64,000 bases of DNA from the IMG/VR virus record IMGVR_UViG_3300005527_000040, positions 62,001-126,000 of that record, one strand, 5' to 3'. How positions within the stretch are numbered: the first letter of the stretch is position 1; each line of letters opens with the position of its first letter. Below the pieces are notes generated by a model, which was given only the letters and a program-made list of their open reading frames with translations, had not been told where the DNA came from and made no database searches. Positions 25,242 through 31,995 of this stretch are shown piece by piece. The stretch comes from a virus. A program made the translations under genes and the position numbers.

Positions 25242-25567
25242 CGGTTACCTCCAATACCCGGAGGGGGCGGAGCCGCTGGAGTTCGAGACGCTGCCTGAGC
25301 GCGGGTCATTAGCTGCACAAGATTCGTGCTGTTGGTGCCCAGTTGGCCCAACAACACGACAAAAATGCACTTCTCCGGGCCTTGCACGGGTGATCCGTAC
25401 TCATCCAGCTGGTCCGTGTTGAAGGCGATGCAGTCTGCGCCGCACACGCGTTGCGCGTTGTGCCAGCAAATCTCGCCGTCTAAGAGCTTTCGCTCGTCTG
25501 GAGTCTCAATCTTACGACGAGATCGGTTCTCCAGCTCTCGCAGGTCTGCCTCATTGTCGTCAATCAT
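25238..25567 (-). CDS. Hypothetical protein
   Basis: 109 aa, helical start, two Cys close together (RVCGADCIAF), a hydrophobic strand (KCIFVVLLGQLG), and an Ala/Pro/Gly-rich tail. Starts 8 nt inside the upstream zinc-ribbon gene. Not recognised. Confidence 0.6.
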   Translation of the reverse strand: MIDDNEADLRELENRSRRKIETPDERKLLDGEICWHNAQRVCGADCIAFNTDQLDEYGSPVQGPEKCIFVVLLGQLGTNSTNLVQLMTRAQAASRTPAAPPPPGIGGNR

Positions 25568-26105
25568 GCAGTTTACCCCGCTTTCGATCGATGGGAGTCA
25601 CGTTCCCACCAAACGACTTGGGTTCTTCGGCCAGTGCAGGGTGCACCTCGGTGCCCAACTTTGCTGCGTAGGCACGGTGGGCACGCTCCGCTGCCTCAAA
25701 CCCACCGGTAATCGCTCCGCTCAGCATCGCCCGAACCACTTCTGAGCGCATTTCGTCCACAATCTCGTTGTGGGCAACCCTGGCGGCCTCGTCCTTATCG
25801 TCTCCAGGCTCCCTACGACGAGGAAGAAGGCCCGTAAACTCCATAACCTGGATAAACGGACCCGCCGCGTGCTTTGAAACTACGCGCAGGAGCACTTCGC
25901 CCACACGCTCGATGTCCCAAAACTGCTCGCTAGAGACAGCCCCGACGGTTTTAGAGAGAGGGCCCTCCCAACCGCAGTTTGGGCACCGGGCAGAAGCCCC
26001 AGTGTCCTCAGCTTCCGCAAGCAGAATGTACTGCCGCTGAACCTGAAGGTCGATCCCGCCACATTCTGGGCAAAAGTGACGTGCATCAGGCGTCGTATTC
26101 GACAT
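25560..26105 (-). CDS. Zinc-ribbon protein
   Basis: 181 aa from the ATG at 26103-26105. Residues ~10-45 hold a zinc ribbon: CPECGGIDLQ and, after a spacer, CPNCGWEG. The rest is helical and charged. The start is preferred over a longer frame because GGAGGAGCAGG precedes it, and it then overlaps the acidic 66-aa gene by 20 nt. Such ribbons often bind nucleic acid or polymerase; no target is indicated. Confidence 0.68.
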   Translation of the reverse strand: MSNTTPDARHFCPECGGIDLQVQRQYILLAEAEDTGASARCPNCGWEGPLSKTVGAVSSEQFWDIERVGEVLLRVVSKHAAGPFIQVMEFTGLLPRRREPGDDKDEAARVAHNEIVDEMRSEVVRAMLSGAITGGFEAAERAHRAYAAKLGTEVHPALAEEPKSFGGNVTPIDRKRGKLHD

Positions 26106-26286
26106 CCTGCTCCTCCTCCTGAGCACCTTCGTCAGAATCGCTCAGATCGTCGTCTGAATCGCCGTCAAAGCCTTCGTCGCCAACGCCTTCATCGTCCCCG
26201 GGACCGTCCTCGGGATCCGGGGAAAAGGCGTACTTCATGAGGTTGCTGTCAGACAGGAGAAGAACTGCATCGGTAGTCGTGGTCAT
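26086..26286 (-). CDS. Small highly acidic protein
   Basis: 66 aa from the ATG at 26284-26286. After a short hydrophobic start (TDAVLLLSDSNLMKYAF) the remaining ~40 residues are almost all Asp, Glu, Gly and Ser. A longer frame upstream exists but has atypical, Ser/Arg-rich sequence and lies in the preceding gene. Acidic small phage proteins can mimic DNA and sequester host proteins; this is only a possibility here. Confidence 0.58.
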   Translation of the reverse strand: MTTTTDAVLLLSDSNLMKYAFSPDPEDGPGDDEGVGDEGFDGDSDDDLSDSDEGAQEEEQDVEYDA

Positions 26287-26299
26287 GGCGTTAATCCTC

Positions 26300-26572
26300 T
26301 CAGGAATCAGAGTTTCTCTGCATTTCAAGCGCACGAACTGCCACGTCAAGATGGGTCCGTGCCTCGATAACCTTCGCGAAGATGGTTCCAAGGGACTCGG
26401 TGCAGATCTGGCCCTTGATCCGATCGTCGAACGTGGACTTGGGGCTGGACTCAACCGCTGCGCCCAGAAGGAACCGAGAGCGGGTAGCGTCCTGCTGCAA
26501 CTGGTTGAGTTGCTTGTCCATCTTCTTCAGCAGATCGGCCGTAGCGGACATTACTTCTTGAAGCTCAGACAT
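26300..26572 (-). CDS. Hypothetical coiled-coil protein
   Basis: 90 aa, N-terminal heptads (LLKKMDKQLNQLQQDA), a short turn, then a second helix (IFAKVIEARTHLDVAVRALE). The ATG shares one base with the stop of the upstream gene. Not recognised. Confidence 0.65.
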   Translation of the reverse strand: MSELQEVMSATADLLKKMDKQLNQLQQDATRSRFLLGAAVESSPKSTFDDRIKGQICTESLGTIFAKVIEARTHLDVAVRALEMQRNSDS

Positions 26573-27108
26573 CAGTGACCTCTTGCTTTCACAATCCGGG
26601 CTAAACCAGCGAGCGCCGAGATTGGGTTATCCGCCCTAACAAACAGCTCTCCGATAGTTGCGGTGTACGAGGTAACCTTCCCGCGCTCTACGACTAGGAC
26701 TGGGTTGCGGCCAACAAGCATCGTTGGAATCACCCGATGAGCCCGTAAATGAGGCAGGCCCGGATCAGGCTCCACAGACCAGAAGTCGTGGGTCATCCAC
26801 TCTGGCAGCGGGAAGCCCGCAAGGTTCTGACGCAGCAGTTTCGTCAGAACCTCGTAGTACCCATCCGCGTTCTTGTCTGTCTCCTTCAGCGCCTTAAGCA
26901 TTGACTGGTGAATGGCCTGGGCGACGTCAACAGCTGGAGCGCCGTTAAGCAGCCTGACCCACTCATCTTCCAGCTCTAGCTCTGGGACTGTGACCGGGGG
27001 TAGCTTGCCGGATCGAAGTGTGACGACTCCGCTGACGGACTCGGTGACTTCCCACGGGGTTCTGCTTCGGTCCGACTTCTGCGCCCACCAGTCTCCGCGC
27101 TGAACCAT
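26572..27108 (-). CDS. Hypothetical protein, N-terminus overlaps the upstream gene
   Basis: 178 aa. The start has GGAGG 8 nt upstream and the N-terminus looks genuine (RGDWWAQKSDRSRTPWEV, a W-rich strand pattern common at the start of small phage proteins), so the 133-nt overlap with the upstream gene seems real. The remainder is alpha/beta. Not recognised. Confidence 0.68.
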   Translation of the reverse strand: MVQRGDWWAQKSDRSRTPWEVTESVSGVVTLRSGKLPPVTVPELELEDEWVRLLNGAPAVDVAQAIHQSMLKALKETDKNADGYYEVLTKLLRQNLAGFPLPEWMTHDFWSVEPDPGLPHLRAHRVIPTMLVGRNPVLVVERGKVTSYTATIGELFVRADNPISALAGLARIVKARGH

Positions 27109-27341
27109 GCGCCACGCCTCCTCTGGTACGCCGTCTCCTCTTCAGCTAGCTCAGACAAGCGTTCCGATAGCTCTGCGGTTACTTGATCTTTGGGCAGAGC
27201 CGAAGCAGCCATCAAGATGAGCTGCCGGATGCCCGAGGTTGTCTTGCCGAGAACGTCCAGGGCAGTGACGGCCTTCCTTGAAGGATCCTGCGCCCCGGGG
27301 CGGACTCCTCGCGCCTTACCCTTGTGCTTCGTAGGTTTCAT
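26976..27341 (-). CDS. Hypothetical basic helical protein with long 3' overlap
   Basis: 121 aa, basic N-terminus (MKPTKHKGKARGVRPG), helices to about residue 75, then a Ser/Arg/Pro-rich tail that coincides with the overlap into the next gene. ATG overlaps the stop of the 134-aa gene (ATGA). The tail composition suggests it is dictated by the other frame. The alternative is a frameshift joining the two. Confidence 0.58.
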   Translation of the reverse strand: MKPTKHKGKARGVRPGAQDPSRKAVTALDVLGKTTSGIRQLILMAASALPKDQVTAELSERLSELAEEETAYQRRRGAWFSAETGGRRSRTEAEPRGKSPSPSAESSHFDPASYPRSQSQS

Positions 27342-27742
27342 GTTCCTGGATACCTCGGCTTGACACGAAGGTGCTTGTGGGTAGCGAGCTTCTTCTGCTG
27401 GTCGGCTTGCGCCTTGAGGATGGGAGCAAGGGCAATCGAGGCCCGCGTCTTGACGAACTCGGCAAGGCGCTTGTGCTGATCTTCCTTGTCTGTATCTCCA
27501 GCGCGCTCGATGTACGGGAACATCCTGTCGCAGTACTTCTGGAACGCCTCAATGGCGGGCTTGGCTGCCCCGCCCTCAGGCAACGTGCTTTGTACGATAG
27601 CCCGTGTCGCCAGAAGATGCGCTTCCTGGCGGGACAGGAAGACCAGGATAAAGATCGACTCAAGAAGACTCCCGCGCGGTGGCATGCCTTGAAAGCGGTC
27701 GTACCACATGCCGCTCATGGCCCAGCCAACCGGAGTCTTCAT
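27338..27742 (-). CDS. Hypothetical helical protein
   Basis: 134 aa. An N-terminal GWAMSGMWYDRFQGMPPRGS is followed by helices including a hydrophobic one (LLESIFILVFLSRQEAHLL, residues 26-44) that could be buried or membrane-associated. The ATG overlaps the 319-aa gene's stop. The pair occupies the place where a tail-assembly chaperone pair would be expected; a role there is speculative. Confidence 0.64.
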   Translation of the reverse strand: MKTPVGWAMSGMWYDRFQGMPPRGSLLESIFILVFLSRQEAHLLATRAIVQSTLPEGGAAKPAIEAFQKYCDRMFPYIERAGDTDKEDQHKRLAEFVKTRASIALAPILKAQADQQKKLATHKHLRVKPRYPGT

Positions 27743-28698
27743 CCAGTTTTTAGCGCCTCGTGGCTGAACGCCTCCCGCGTGCGCTGCTCAAACCAGTAAC
27801 CGTGCGTCCCGAGAGCGTGAAGGAGCACGGTAGGGTAGCGGATGAACAACTCGAACTTGCGCTGGAACGCATCCTCATCGAAGGTCTTGCTGTAGCCCGT
27901 GCCCAGCATGTGCGGCGGAAGCTCTTGGCCGTTGATGCGGTAGACGGTGCAGACCGTCTGCATCAAGCCGTAGATCTCCGGCGCGATGTTCTCCTTGCGC
28001 TTGTCCTTCTCAATCTCGCGGGCAAGGATGAGCCGCAACGCCTGGTTCTCAATCGCTGAGATGCTCCGGTAGTAAACAGTGAGCTGCCCGGGAATGATGG
28101 GCACCTCCTGGCGGAACTCTCCCTCTGCAAGCACGGACACCAGGTCAAACGCGGAGACACGGTCCCGCACAGCCTTGCGCGCCGCTTCGTTGTTGATGGC
28201 GTCGAACTGGATGTTCCGGAGAACCCGATCGAACTCCAGGTCGTCCAGCTCGTCCATTCGGTTACGGAGCTGCTTCTTGGTCTCCTCGTCCGTAGGAATG
28301 GACGCCTGCTTGGGTTTCTCTTTGACTTCCTCTGGCTCAGGCATCTTTGGGCTTTCTGGGGCAGACGGTTGCTGCTGCTGCTTTACAGCTTCCTGTAGAG
28401 CCTTCAGACCGGCGATAGTCTCTGGACGCAGACCGGGCGCTGCACGGGTTGGGTCGTTCACGGCTTCCTCCACACGCCTATTTGCCTCCCCAATTGTGCC
28501 AATCGTCATCGGCGGATCCTTGCCGGGTTTGTAGGCAGAGTTAGCCGCAACCAAGTCAGGCATCCGGGGCAACGCCGCACGCTGCTGCGCTGCACGTTCC
28601 GCCACGCCCTTCTTGTAGTTAGACAACACCGGGTCAACGCGCATCGCATCCGGTGTGGCTTTGACGACCTGCGGTGGCTTGTTGGGTGGCTTATTCAT
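27739..28698 (-). CDS. First gene of the 28.7-kb operon; possible tail-assembly chaperone
   Basis: 319 aa. The first ~110 residues are Pro/Gln/Lys-rich and probably disordered; residues ~125-310 form a compact domain (AFDLVSVLAEGEFRQEVPII, then TVYYRSISAIENQALRLILA) that resembles tail or head assembly chaperones and tube-associated proteins. The ATG lies right behind a TTGACA-TATTCT promoter without a ribosome-binding site, so translation may be leaderless. It heads a tightly overlapped set of small genes down to the co-chaperonin. Confidence 0.66.
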   Translation of the reverse strand: MNKPPNKPPQVVKATPDAMRVDPVLSNYKKGVAERAAQQRAALPRMPDLVAANSAYKPGKDPPMTIGTIGEANRRVEEAVNDPTRAAPGLRPETIAGLKALQEAVKQQQQPSAPESPKMPEPEEVKEKPKQASIPTDEETKKQLRNRMDELDDLEFDRVLRNIQFDAINNEAARKAVRDRVSAFDLVSVLAEGEFRQEVPIIPGQLTVYYRSISAIENQALRLILAREIEKDKRKENIAPEIYGLMQTVCTVYRINGQELPPHMLGTGYSKTFDEDAFQRKFELFIRYPTVLLHALGTHGYWFEQRTREAFSHEALKTG

Positions 28699-28737
28699 GA
28701 GAATACGATAAGAATACTTACTCAGTTGAGGGTGTCA
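28699..28737 (-). promoter_or_regulatory. Sigma70-like promoter with AGTAAGTATT operator copy
   Basis: Leftward TTGACA (28732-28737), 16-nt spacer containing the start of AGTAAGTATT (28712-28721), and TATTCT (28710-28715). A start about 7 nt on leaves only ~5 nt before the ATG at 28698. Same architecture as the promoter at 18264-18310. Confidence 0.72.
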
Positions 28738-28791
28738 AGGAGAAAGAGTCAACAAGCAGAAAGAAGATGAGCAAAACGTCTTGCTGATCCT

Positions 28792-28799
28792 CCTATCAG
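28792..28799 (+). promoter_or_regulatory. CCTATCAG element before the methyltransferase
   Basis: Plus-strand octamer followed by TAAATGA-GGAGG and the ATG at 28816 (16 nt after the octamer). Same spacing as the other SD-containing units. Confidence 0.62.
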
Positions 28800-28815
28800 T
28801 AAATGAGGAGGAAAC

Positions 28816-29379
28816 ATGAACGAACTGTACAAAATCTGGCGATCATACACGATGGACAAAACCTGGTACGTACCGGGGTCGTGGGAGGCTCGCGCTCACG
28901 CAGTGCGTGTGTACTCGTGGGCCGTGCCCACAAACACCGCTATTCACGTTCTCACCCGGCAGCCAATCGTAGAGATTGGTGCAGGGACGGGATACTGGGC
29001 AAGACTTGTCCATGAGGCAGGCGGCGACGTCGTCGCCTACGACCCTGAGCCGTACCAGAACCGGTACGTCAGCGGAAAACACTTCCCCGTCCGCAAGGGC
29101 GGGACCAGGTCGGTAGCGCAACACGCCGATCGGGCACTCTTCATTTGCTGGCCGCCTTACAATGACGGAGTGGCCGCGCTTGCTCTCCGGACATACCGGA
29201 GGGCAGGTGGAAAGAAGCTGTTCTACGTAGGTGAAGATAGGTACGGGTGCACCGCCAACAACCAGTTCTTCGACGAGTTGGAGAAGCACTGGTATTGCGG
29301 CGAATCGCTTTCCATCCCGAGATGGGATGGGATATACGATGGGTTCAACGTATACGACTTGGCTTCTACGGGCCGGTAG
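28816..29379 (+). CDS. Putative SAM-dependent DNA/RNA methyltransferase
   Basis: 187 aa. Motif I is clear: IVEIGAGTGYWARLV (residues 51-65, SAM-binding loop), followed by VVAYDPEPY where an acidic residue should bind the ribose. WPPY at residues ~113-116 stands where amino-methyltransferases have the (D/N/S)PP(Y/F) catalytic loop. It is rightward, has its own octamer element, and is followed by tRNA-Ile; the stop codon TAG lies inside the 5' strand of the tRNA acceptor stem. Could modify DNA, RNA or a nucleotide; the substrate is not shown by sequence. Confidence 0.78.
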   Translation: MNELYKIWRSYTMDKTWYVPGSWEARAHAVRVYSWAVPTNTAIHVLTRQPIVEIGAGTGYWARLVHEAGGDVVAYDPEPYQNRYVSGKHFPVRKGGTRSVAQHADRALFICWPPYNDGVAALALRTYRRAGGKKLFYVGEDRYGCTANNQFFDELEKHWYCGESLSIPRWDGIYDGFNVYDLASTGR

Positions 29380-29442
29380 CTCAACGGTGAGAGCCCCCGC
29401 CTTATAAGCGGGAGGTCACGGGTTCAACTCCCGTCCGGCCTA
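29370..29442 (+). tRNA. tRNA-Ile (anticodon UAU)
   Basis: A complete cloverleaf is visible: acceptor GGGCCGG/CCGGCCT (G-U first pair), D stem GCTC/GAGC, anticodon stem CCCGC/GCGGG with loop CTTATAA, T arm ACGGG-TTCAACT-CCCGT, discriminator A. The anticodon TAT reads AUA, a codon that GC-rich hosts use rarely. No CCA is encoded. The first 10 nt overlap the end of the methyltransferase gene. Confidence 0.93.
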
Positions 29443-29443
29443 C

Positions 29444-29480
29444 TATGGGGATCTTGCGAAAGTAGGATCCCCATACTTTT
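29444..29480 (+). terminator. Terminator after tRNA-Ile
   Basis: TATGGGGATC pairs with GATCCCCATA (10 bp) and is followed by CTTTTG. It closes the methyltransferase-tRNA unit and leaves room for tRNA 3' processing. Confidence 0.75.
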
Positions 29481-29514
29481 GCCCAGCTTTGGCTGACAGA
29501 CCGGTTTTGTAAGC

Positions 29515-29546
29515 AAAAAAGAGGGCGGGGTGTTCCCCGCCCTCTT
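29515..29546 (-). terminator. Terminator of the leftward 29.5-31 kb genes
   Basis: AAGAGGGCGGGG pairs with CCCCGCCCTCTT over a TGTT loop; on the minus strand it is followed by six Ts. It ends the leftward transcript and stops it entering the tRNA-methyltransferase unit in antisense. Confidence 0.88.
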
Positions 29547-29550
29547 ACCC

Positions 29551-29766
29551 TCAGCGGAGTAGCCTTCGGCTGACCCGGCTGTCGAGCCGCCGAAGCCGCT
29601 CCTCGTAGGAGAGAAGATCCATCATCAGTCCAATGACGGCCCCGGGCGAGCCGATTTCAAGCAGCTCGCGCGCCCGCTCAACAAAGGCTGCGGCGGTGTA
29701 CGGGGACTTCTCAAACGCGAGGGGTGCCACCCTCCGCATCTCTTCTACCAATCCATCTGCATTCAT
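29551..29766 (-). CDS. Hypothetical helical protein
   Basis: 71 aa, helical and charged (AFVERARELLEIGSPGAVIG). Last gene of its transcript: its stop lies a few bases before a strong terminator. The ATG overlaps the stop of the 126-aa gene (ATGA). Not recognised. Confidence 0.66.
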   Translation of the reverse strand: MNADGLVEEMRRVAPLAFEKSPYTAAAFVERARELLEIGSPGAVIGLMMDLLSYEERLRRLDSRVSRRLLR

Positions 29767-30143
29767 GACAGGTCCTTGTTGTTTTTGACGGCGATCTCGT
29801 CGATGGTCGATGCTACTGCGGAAAGCTGCTGAACAGCCCGAATGAACTGAACTGAGAGGGCTTGTTGCCAGCTGGCTTGCGGTAAGAGGTCTTGTAGAAC
29901 AGCGATGACCCCTGAGACGGCCCTGAACGCGACTACGGGGTCAAGCTCCTCCCCGCTGCTCTGCTTTGCGACAGGGACGATGCTCATACTCCCGTCGCTC
30001 CCGTGCATCAGGGACAGAAGGAGCAAGTCGTGCGAGGCGCCTACGTCGGCCCCCAGCTCCTCGACCTGCTTTTCGGTAAGCCCCTTTGGATGAACGTTGT
30101 AGCTGTACGTGACGTAGTACCTATTGAGGTCCTTCGGAGTCAT
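29763..30143 (-). CDS. Hypothetical protein
   Basis: 126 aa. YYVTYSYNVHPKGLTEKQ gives two strands, then a helical body (VVAFRAVSGVIAVLQDLLPQ). Coupled by ATGA to genes on both sides, so translated in order with the 157-aa and 71-aa proteins. Not recognised. Confidence 0.66.
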   Translation of the reverse strand: MTPKDLNRYYVTYSYNVHPKGLTEKQVEELGADVGASHDLLLLSLMHGSDGSMSIVPVAKQSSGEELDPVVAFRAVSGVIAVLQDLLPQASWQQALSVQFIRAVQQLSAVASTIDEIAVKNNKDLS

Positions 30144-30613
30144 ACAGTGTCCTCCGAAATCTCAAACCATCCGGTTACGATGGTCGCGCCGTTTTCGTCG
30201 ATGTAAGGCTCGCTTCCGAATGAGATCTCATCCCATCTTACGAGTGTCGCCGTACCCGTGCGGTCGAAGCGGACCGTGACTGTCTCCTTTTCAACGTGCA
30301 CGATCTTGCCCGTGTCACCGCGCATGGCATGGATGTACTGGGGGTGAGGGAACTGCGCGCTTGTATCGCCAAACTCTCCACCCTCAGTGATCGTGCGTTC
30401 GGCAACTACGCGGTCACCCTCATCAACTCCGTCTTCTTCGACCTCGATAAAGCCGGGACCGCCGCGAGGAGAAGAGAGAGACCAGGCGATGACGTAGGTG
30501 TTGTCCTTTCGCATGATGACAAGCCCGTAAGCCGGGGGAGATCCCCCGTCATCCACGATGCCGACGATGACTCCGTTCTGGAGAGATCCCAAGTGCTTCT
30601 TCATGTAATCCAT
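30140..30613 (-). CDS. Hypothetical strand-rich protein
   Basis: 157 aa from the ATG at 30611-30613. A longer frame begins at 30634, but that ATG is part of the promoter-proximal sequence and AAGGAGG stands between the two, positioned for the inner start. Residues ~10-100 are beta-rich, with a second strand-rich part near the end (GKIVHVEKETVTVRFD, a small barrel pattern). Not recognised. Confidence 0.68.
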   Translation of the reverse strand: MDYMKKHLGSLQNGVIVGIVDDGGSPPAYGLVIMRKDNTYVIAWSLSSPRGGPGFIEVEEDGVDEGDRVVAERTITEGGEFGDTSAQFPHPQYIHAMRGDTGKIVHVEKETVTVRFDRTGTATLVRWDEISFGSEPYIDENGATIVTGWFEISEDTV

Positions 30614-30637
30614 TGGACGTTTGTCCTCCTTCATTCA

Positions 30638-30645
30638 CTGATAGG
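30638..30645 (-). promoter_or_regulatory. CCTATCAG element of the 29.5-30.6 kb unit
   Basis: Leftward octamer followed by TGAATGAA-GGAGG; 24 nt lie between it and the ATG at 30613. It probably starts the three-gene unit ended by the terminator at 29515-29546. Confidence 0.6.
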
Positions 30646-30661
30646 AGAGGGGTGAGCCCTT

Positions 30662-31072
30662 TTAAGGCTTTCCTTTTTTGATGCCCAATTTTTGCTGCCA
30701 GGACCAGATGAGGCTTGGGCTGCGGTTAATCGCTCGGCCGATTTCCCGCATGGACGAACCAGCCCGGGTCATCTCAGCGATGACGTTTTGGTCCCGCTTC
30801 TTTATCCGGCGCCTGGATGCTTTTGGGGCGGCAGGCTCCCGAACCAGCTCCTTTTCCTTGCTCTCTTCCGGTGGGGCGGGAAAGGACTGGTTGTAGTACT
30901 TAACTACACGGTCTTGGATCTCCATGGTGTGAAGCTCCACCGTGAGAAGCATGGCGGCCCCGACGACCTCTCGAAGATGCTCTCGGGCTTCTTCAAAGCT
31001 TCCCTTACTGATCATTAACTCGACGCGACGACCACCGCTGCGAATGGTCCTTAAGTTTTGTTTGTATCCCAT
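30662..31072 (-). CDS. Helix-turn-helix protein
   Basis: 136 aa from the ATG at 31070-31072. The C-terminal ~45 residues form a recombinase/resolvase-type helix-turn-helix: DQNVIAEMTRAGSSMREIGR followed by AINRSPSLIWSWQQKLG, preceded by a basic patch (SRRRIKKR). The N-terminal part is helical with an acidic linker. Probably a DNA-binding regulator. A frame upstream of the chosen start exists but overlaps the neighbouring gene and looks Arg-rich and unstructured. Confidence 0.65.
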   Translation of the reverse strand: MGYKQNLRTIRSGGRRVELMISKGSFEEAREHLREVVGAAMLLTVELHTMEIQDRVVKYYNQSFPAPPEESKEKELVREPAAPKASRRRIKKRDQNVIAEMTRAGSSMREIGRAINRSPSLIWSWQQKLGIKKGKP

Positions 31073-31332
31073 GCGCGCGTTTTCCTTTCTGTTGATCGCG
31101 TTAAAAGGCGCTCTAGCGTAGTCCCGTACGATGCCCGCAACTCTTGGAGTCCGGGAGTAGTTCCTGAGCATGGGCCGCGAGATCCTTCCCAAGCGGGACG
31201 GGTTCCGCATCGAACACACTCTTTGTTTCCTGTGTTCAAGTTCTTTGCCCAAAGGTGGATCACGAAAGCCTCCGCCGGTGTCAGCACCGAAAAAGAAAGC
31301 CCCGATATTACGCTCGGGGCCACACGTGTCAC
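31051..31332 (-). CDS. Hypothetical protein with a CxxC
   Basis: 93 aa with a GTG start that overlaps the stop of the preceding gene (GTGA at 31329-31332). Helical N-terminus (LTPAEAFVIHLWAKNLN), then ECVRCGTRP and a further Cys, and a basic C-terminal helix. Its 3' end overlaps the helix-turn-helix gene by 22 nt. Real by coupling; function unknown. Confidence 0.52.
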   Translation of the reverse strand: MTRVAPSVISGLSFSVLTPAEAFVIHLWAKNLNTGNKECVRCGTRPAWEGSRGPCSGTTPGLQELRASYGTTLERLLTRSTERKTRAWDTNKT

Positions 31333-31499
31333 TCGTTTTCGGATCGAGGCTTAGTGCGGTGCCCGCACACGGGACACTCAGTTTCTCGTCCCTTTTCGAT
31401 ACGATCTAGCGATTCCACCAGCTTTTCAACTGCACGAACGAGGCGCGGCACTGTTCCTTCGTAGAACTTGTGCCCCATGATGGTTTTGTAGAAGTCCAT
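31329..31499 (-). CDS. Small conserved-type phage protein (MDFYKTIMGHKFYEG)
   Basis: 56 aa from the ATG at 31497-31499. The opening MDFYKTIMGHKFYEG-TVPRLVRAVEKL is a pattern I recall from many phage and prophage small proteins of unknown function. The C-terminus adds CPVCGHRTKP, a half zinc-ribbon. GGAG from the end of the upstream gene serves as ribosome-binding site. Confidence 0.75.
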   Translation of the reverse strand: MDFYKTIMGHKFYEGTVPRLVRAVEKLVESLDRIEKGRETECPVCGHRTKPRSENE

Positions 31500-31503
31500 G
31501 ATG

Positions 31504-31761
31504 TTACTCCGGATCAACAGCACCGAAGAAGCAGACGCAGGTCAGCCCTTCTGCTGAGCCGTGGGCTTGCATCTCTACCAGTTCCCCGTCTGCTTCGCGG
31601 CAGAAGGATTCGCAGTATTGTCTTGCCGCCCTGGGATCGGAGAACCGCGCGCTAACGTTACCAGACGAGTAAGCTCCCACCATCCCGGCGGCTACTAGGA
31701 ACACAACAAAGACAACTGCGGCGGTAACTGCCCTGTCTCCCATTTTGTAGACGAAACTCAC
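31504..31761 (-). CDS. Membrane-anchored or secreted small protein
   Basis: 85 aa, GTG start at 31759-31761 overlapping a tiny ORF's stop. Residues ~11-31 are a hydrophobic segment (AVTAAVVFVVFLVAAGMVGA); the remainder carries four Cys (YCESFCREAD and LTCVCFFG) that could form disulphides, suggesting that part sits outside the cytoplasm. It might be a lysis or superinfection-exclusion protein; there is no direct evidence. Confidence 0.68.
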   Translation of the reverse strand: MSFVYKMGDRAVTAAVVFVVFLVAAGMVGAYSSGNVSARFSDPRAARQYCESFCREADGELVEMQAHGSAEGLTCVCFFGAVDPE

Positions 31762-31823
31762 TCGCCACCCAGTTTCTTGAAGCGGGGCTTTGTAAACGCT
31801 GTGCGCAGGAAGTACTCAGCCAT
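31758..31823 (-). CDS. Tiny ORF in the operon
   Basis: 21 codons (MAEYFLRTAFTKPRFKKLGG plus E). Its ATG lies inside the end of the 59-aa gene and its stop overlaps the GTG of the membrane protein gene, so ribosomes would pass through without a gap. Short and basic; it may only relay translation. Confidence 0.36.
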   Translation of the reverse strand: MAEYFLRTAFTKPRFKKLGGE

Positions 31824-31995
31824 GTTTCTTTTTCTTGCTCCTGATAATGATCGCCTTACGACGCAGACTGGGCACGACGGCGTTAAGGATGTGCCTTCGC
31901 TCCTCATCGGTTAGCTGAGGGTGCGGCCGTCCAAACGTCTGTTCGAGAAGCTCGGCCGCGGTATCCCACGACCGAGCTTTTGACTCTGTGTTCAC
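31816..31995 (-). CDS. Small basic protein
   Basis: 59 aa, GTG start overlapping the stop of the AcrVA2-like gene (GTGA at 31992-31995). Helical start (AAELLEQTFGRPHPQL), then ERRHILNAVVPSLRRKAIII and a run of basic residues at the end. Coupled to the AcrVA2-like gene, so made with it. Not recognised. Confidence 0.6.
   Translation of the reverse strand: MNTESKARSWDTAAELLEQTFGRPHPQLTDEERRHILNAVVPSLRRKAIIIRSKKKKHG

Noticed and set aside
26287-26454. N-terminal extension of the acidic 66-aa protein
   Set aside because: The extension is Ser/Arg/Pro-rich and lies opposite to the order of neighbouring genes; the ATG at 26286 gives a sensible protein.
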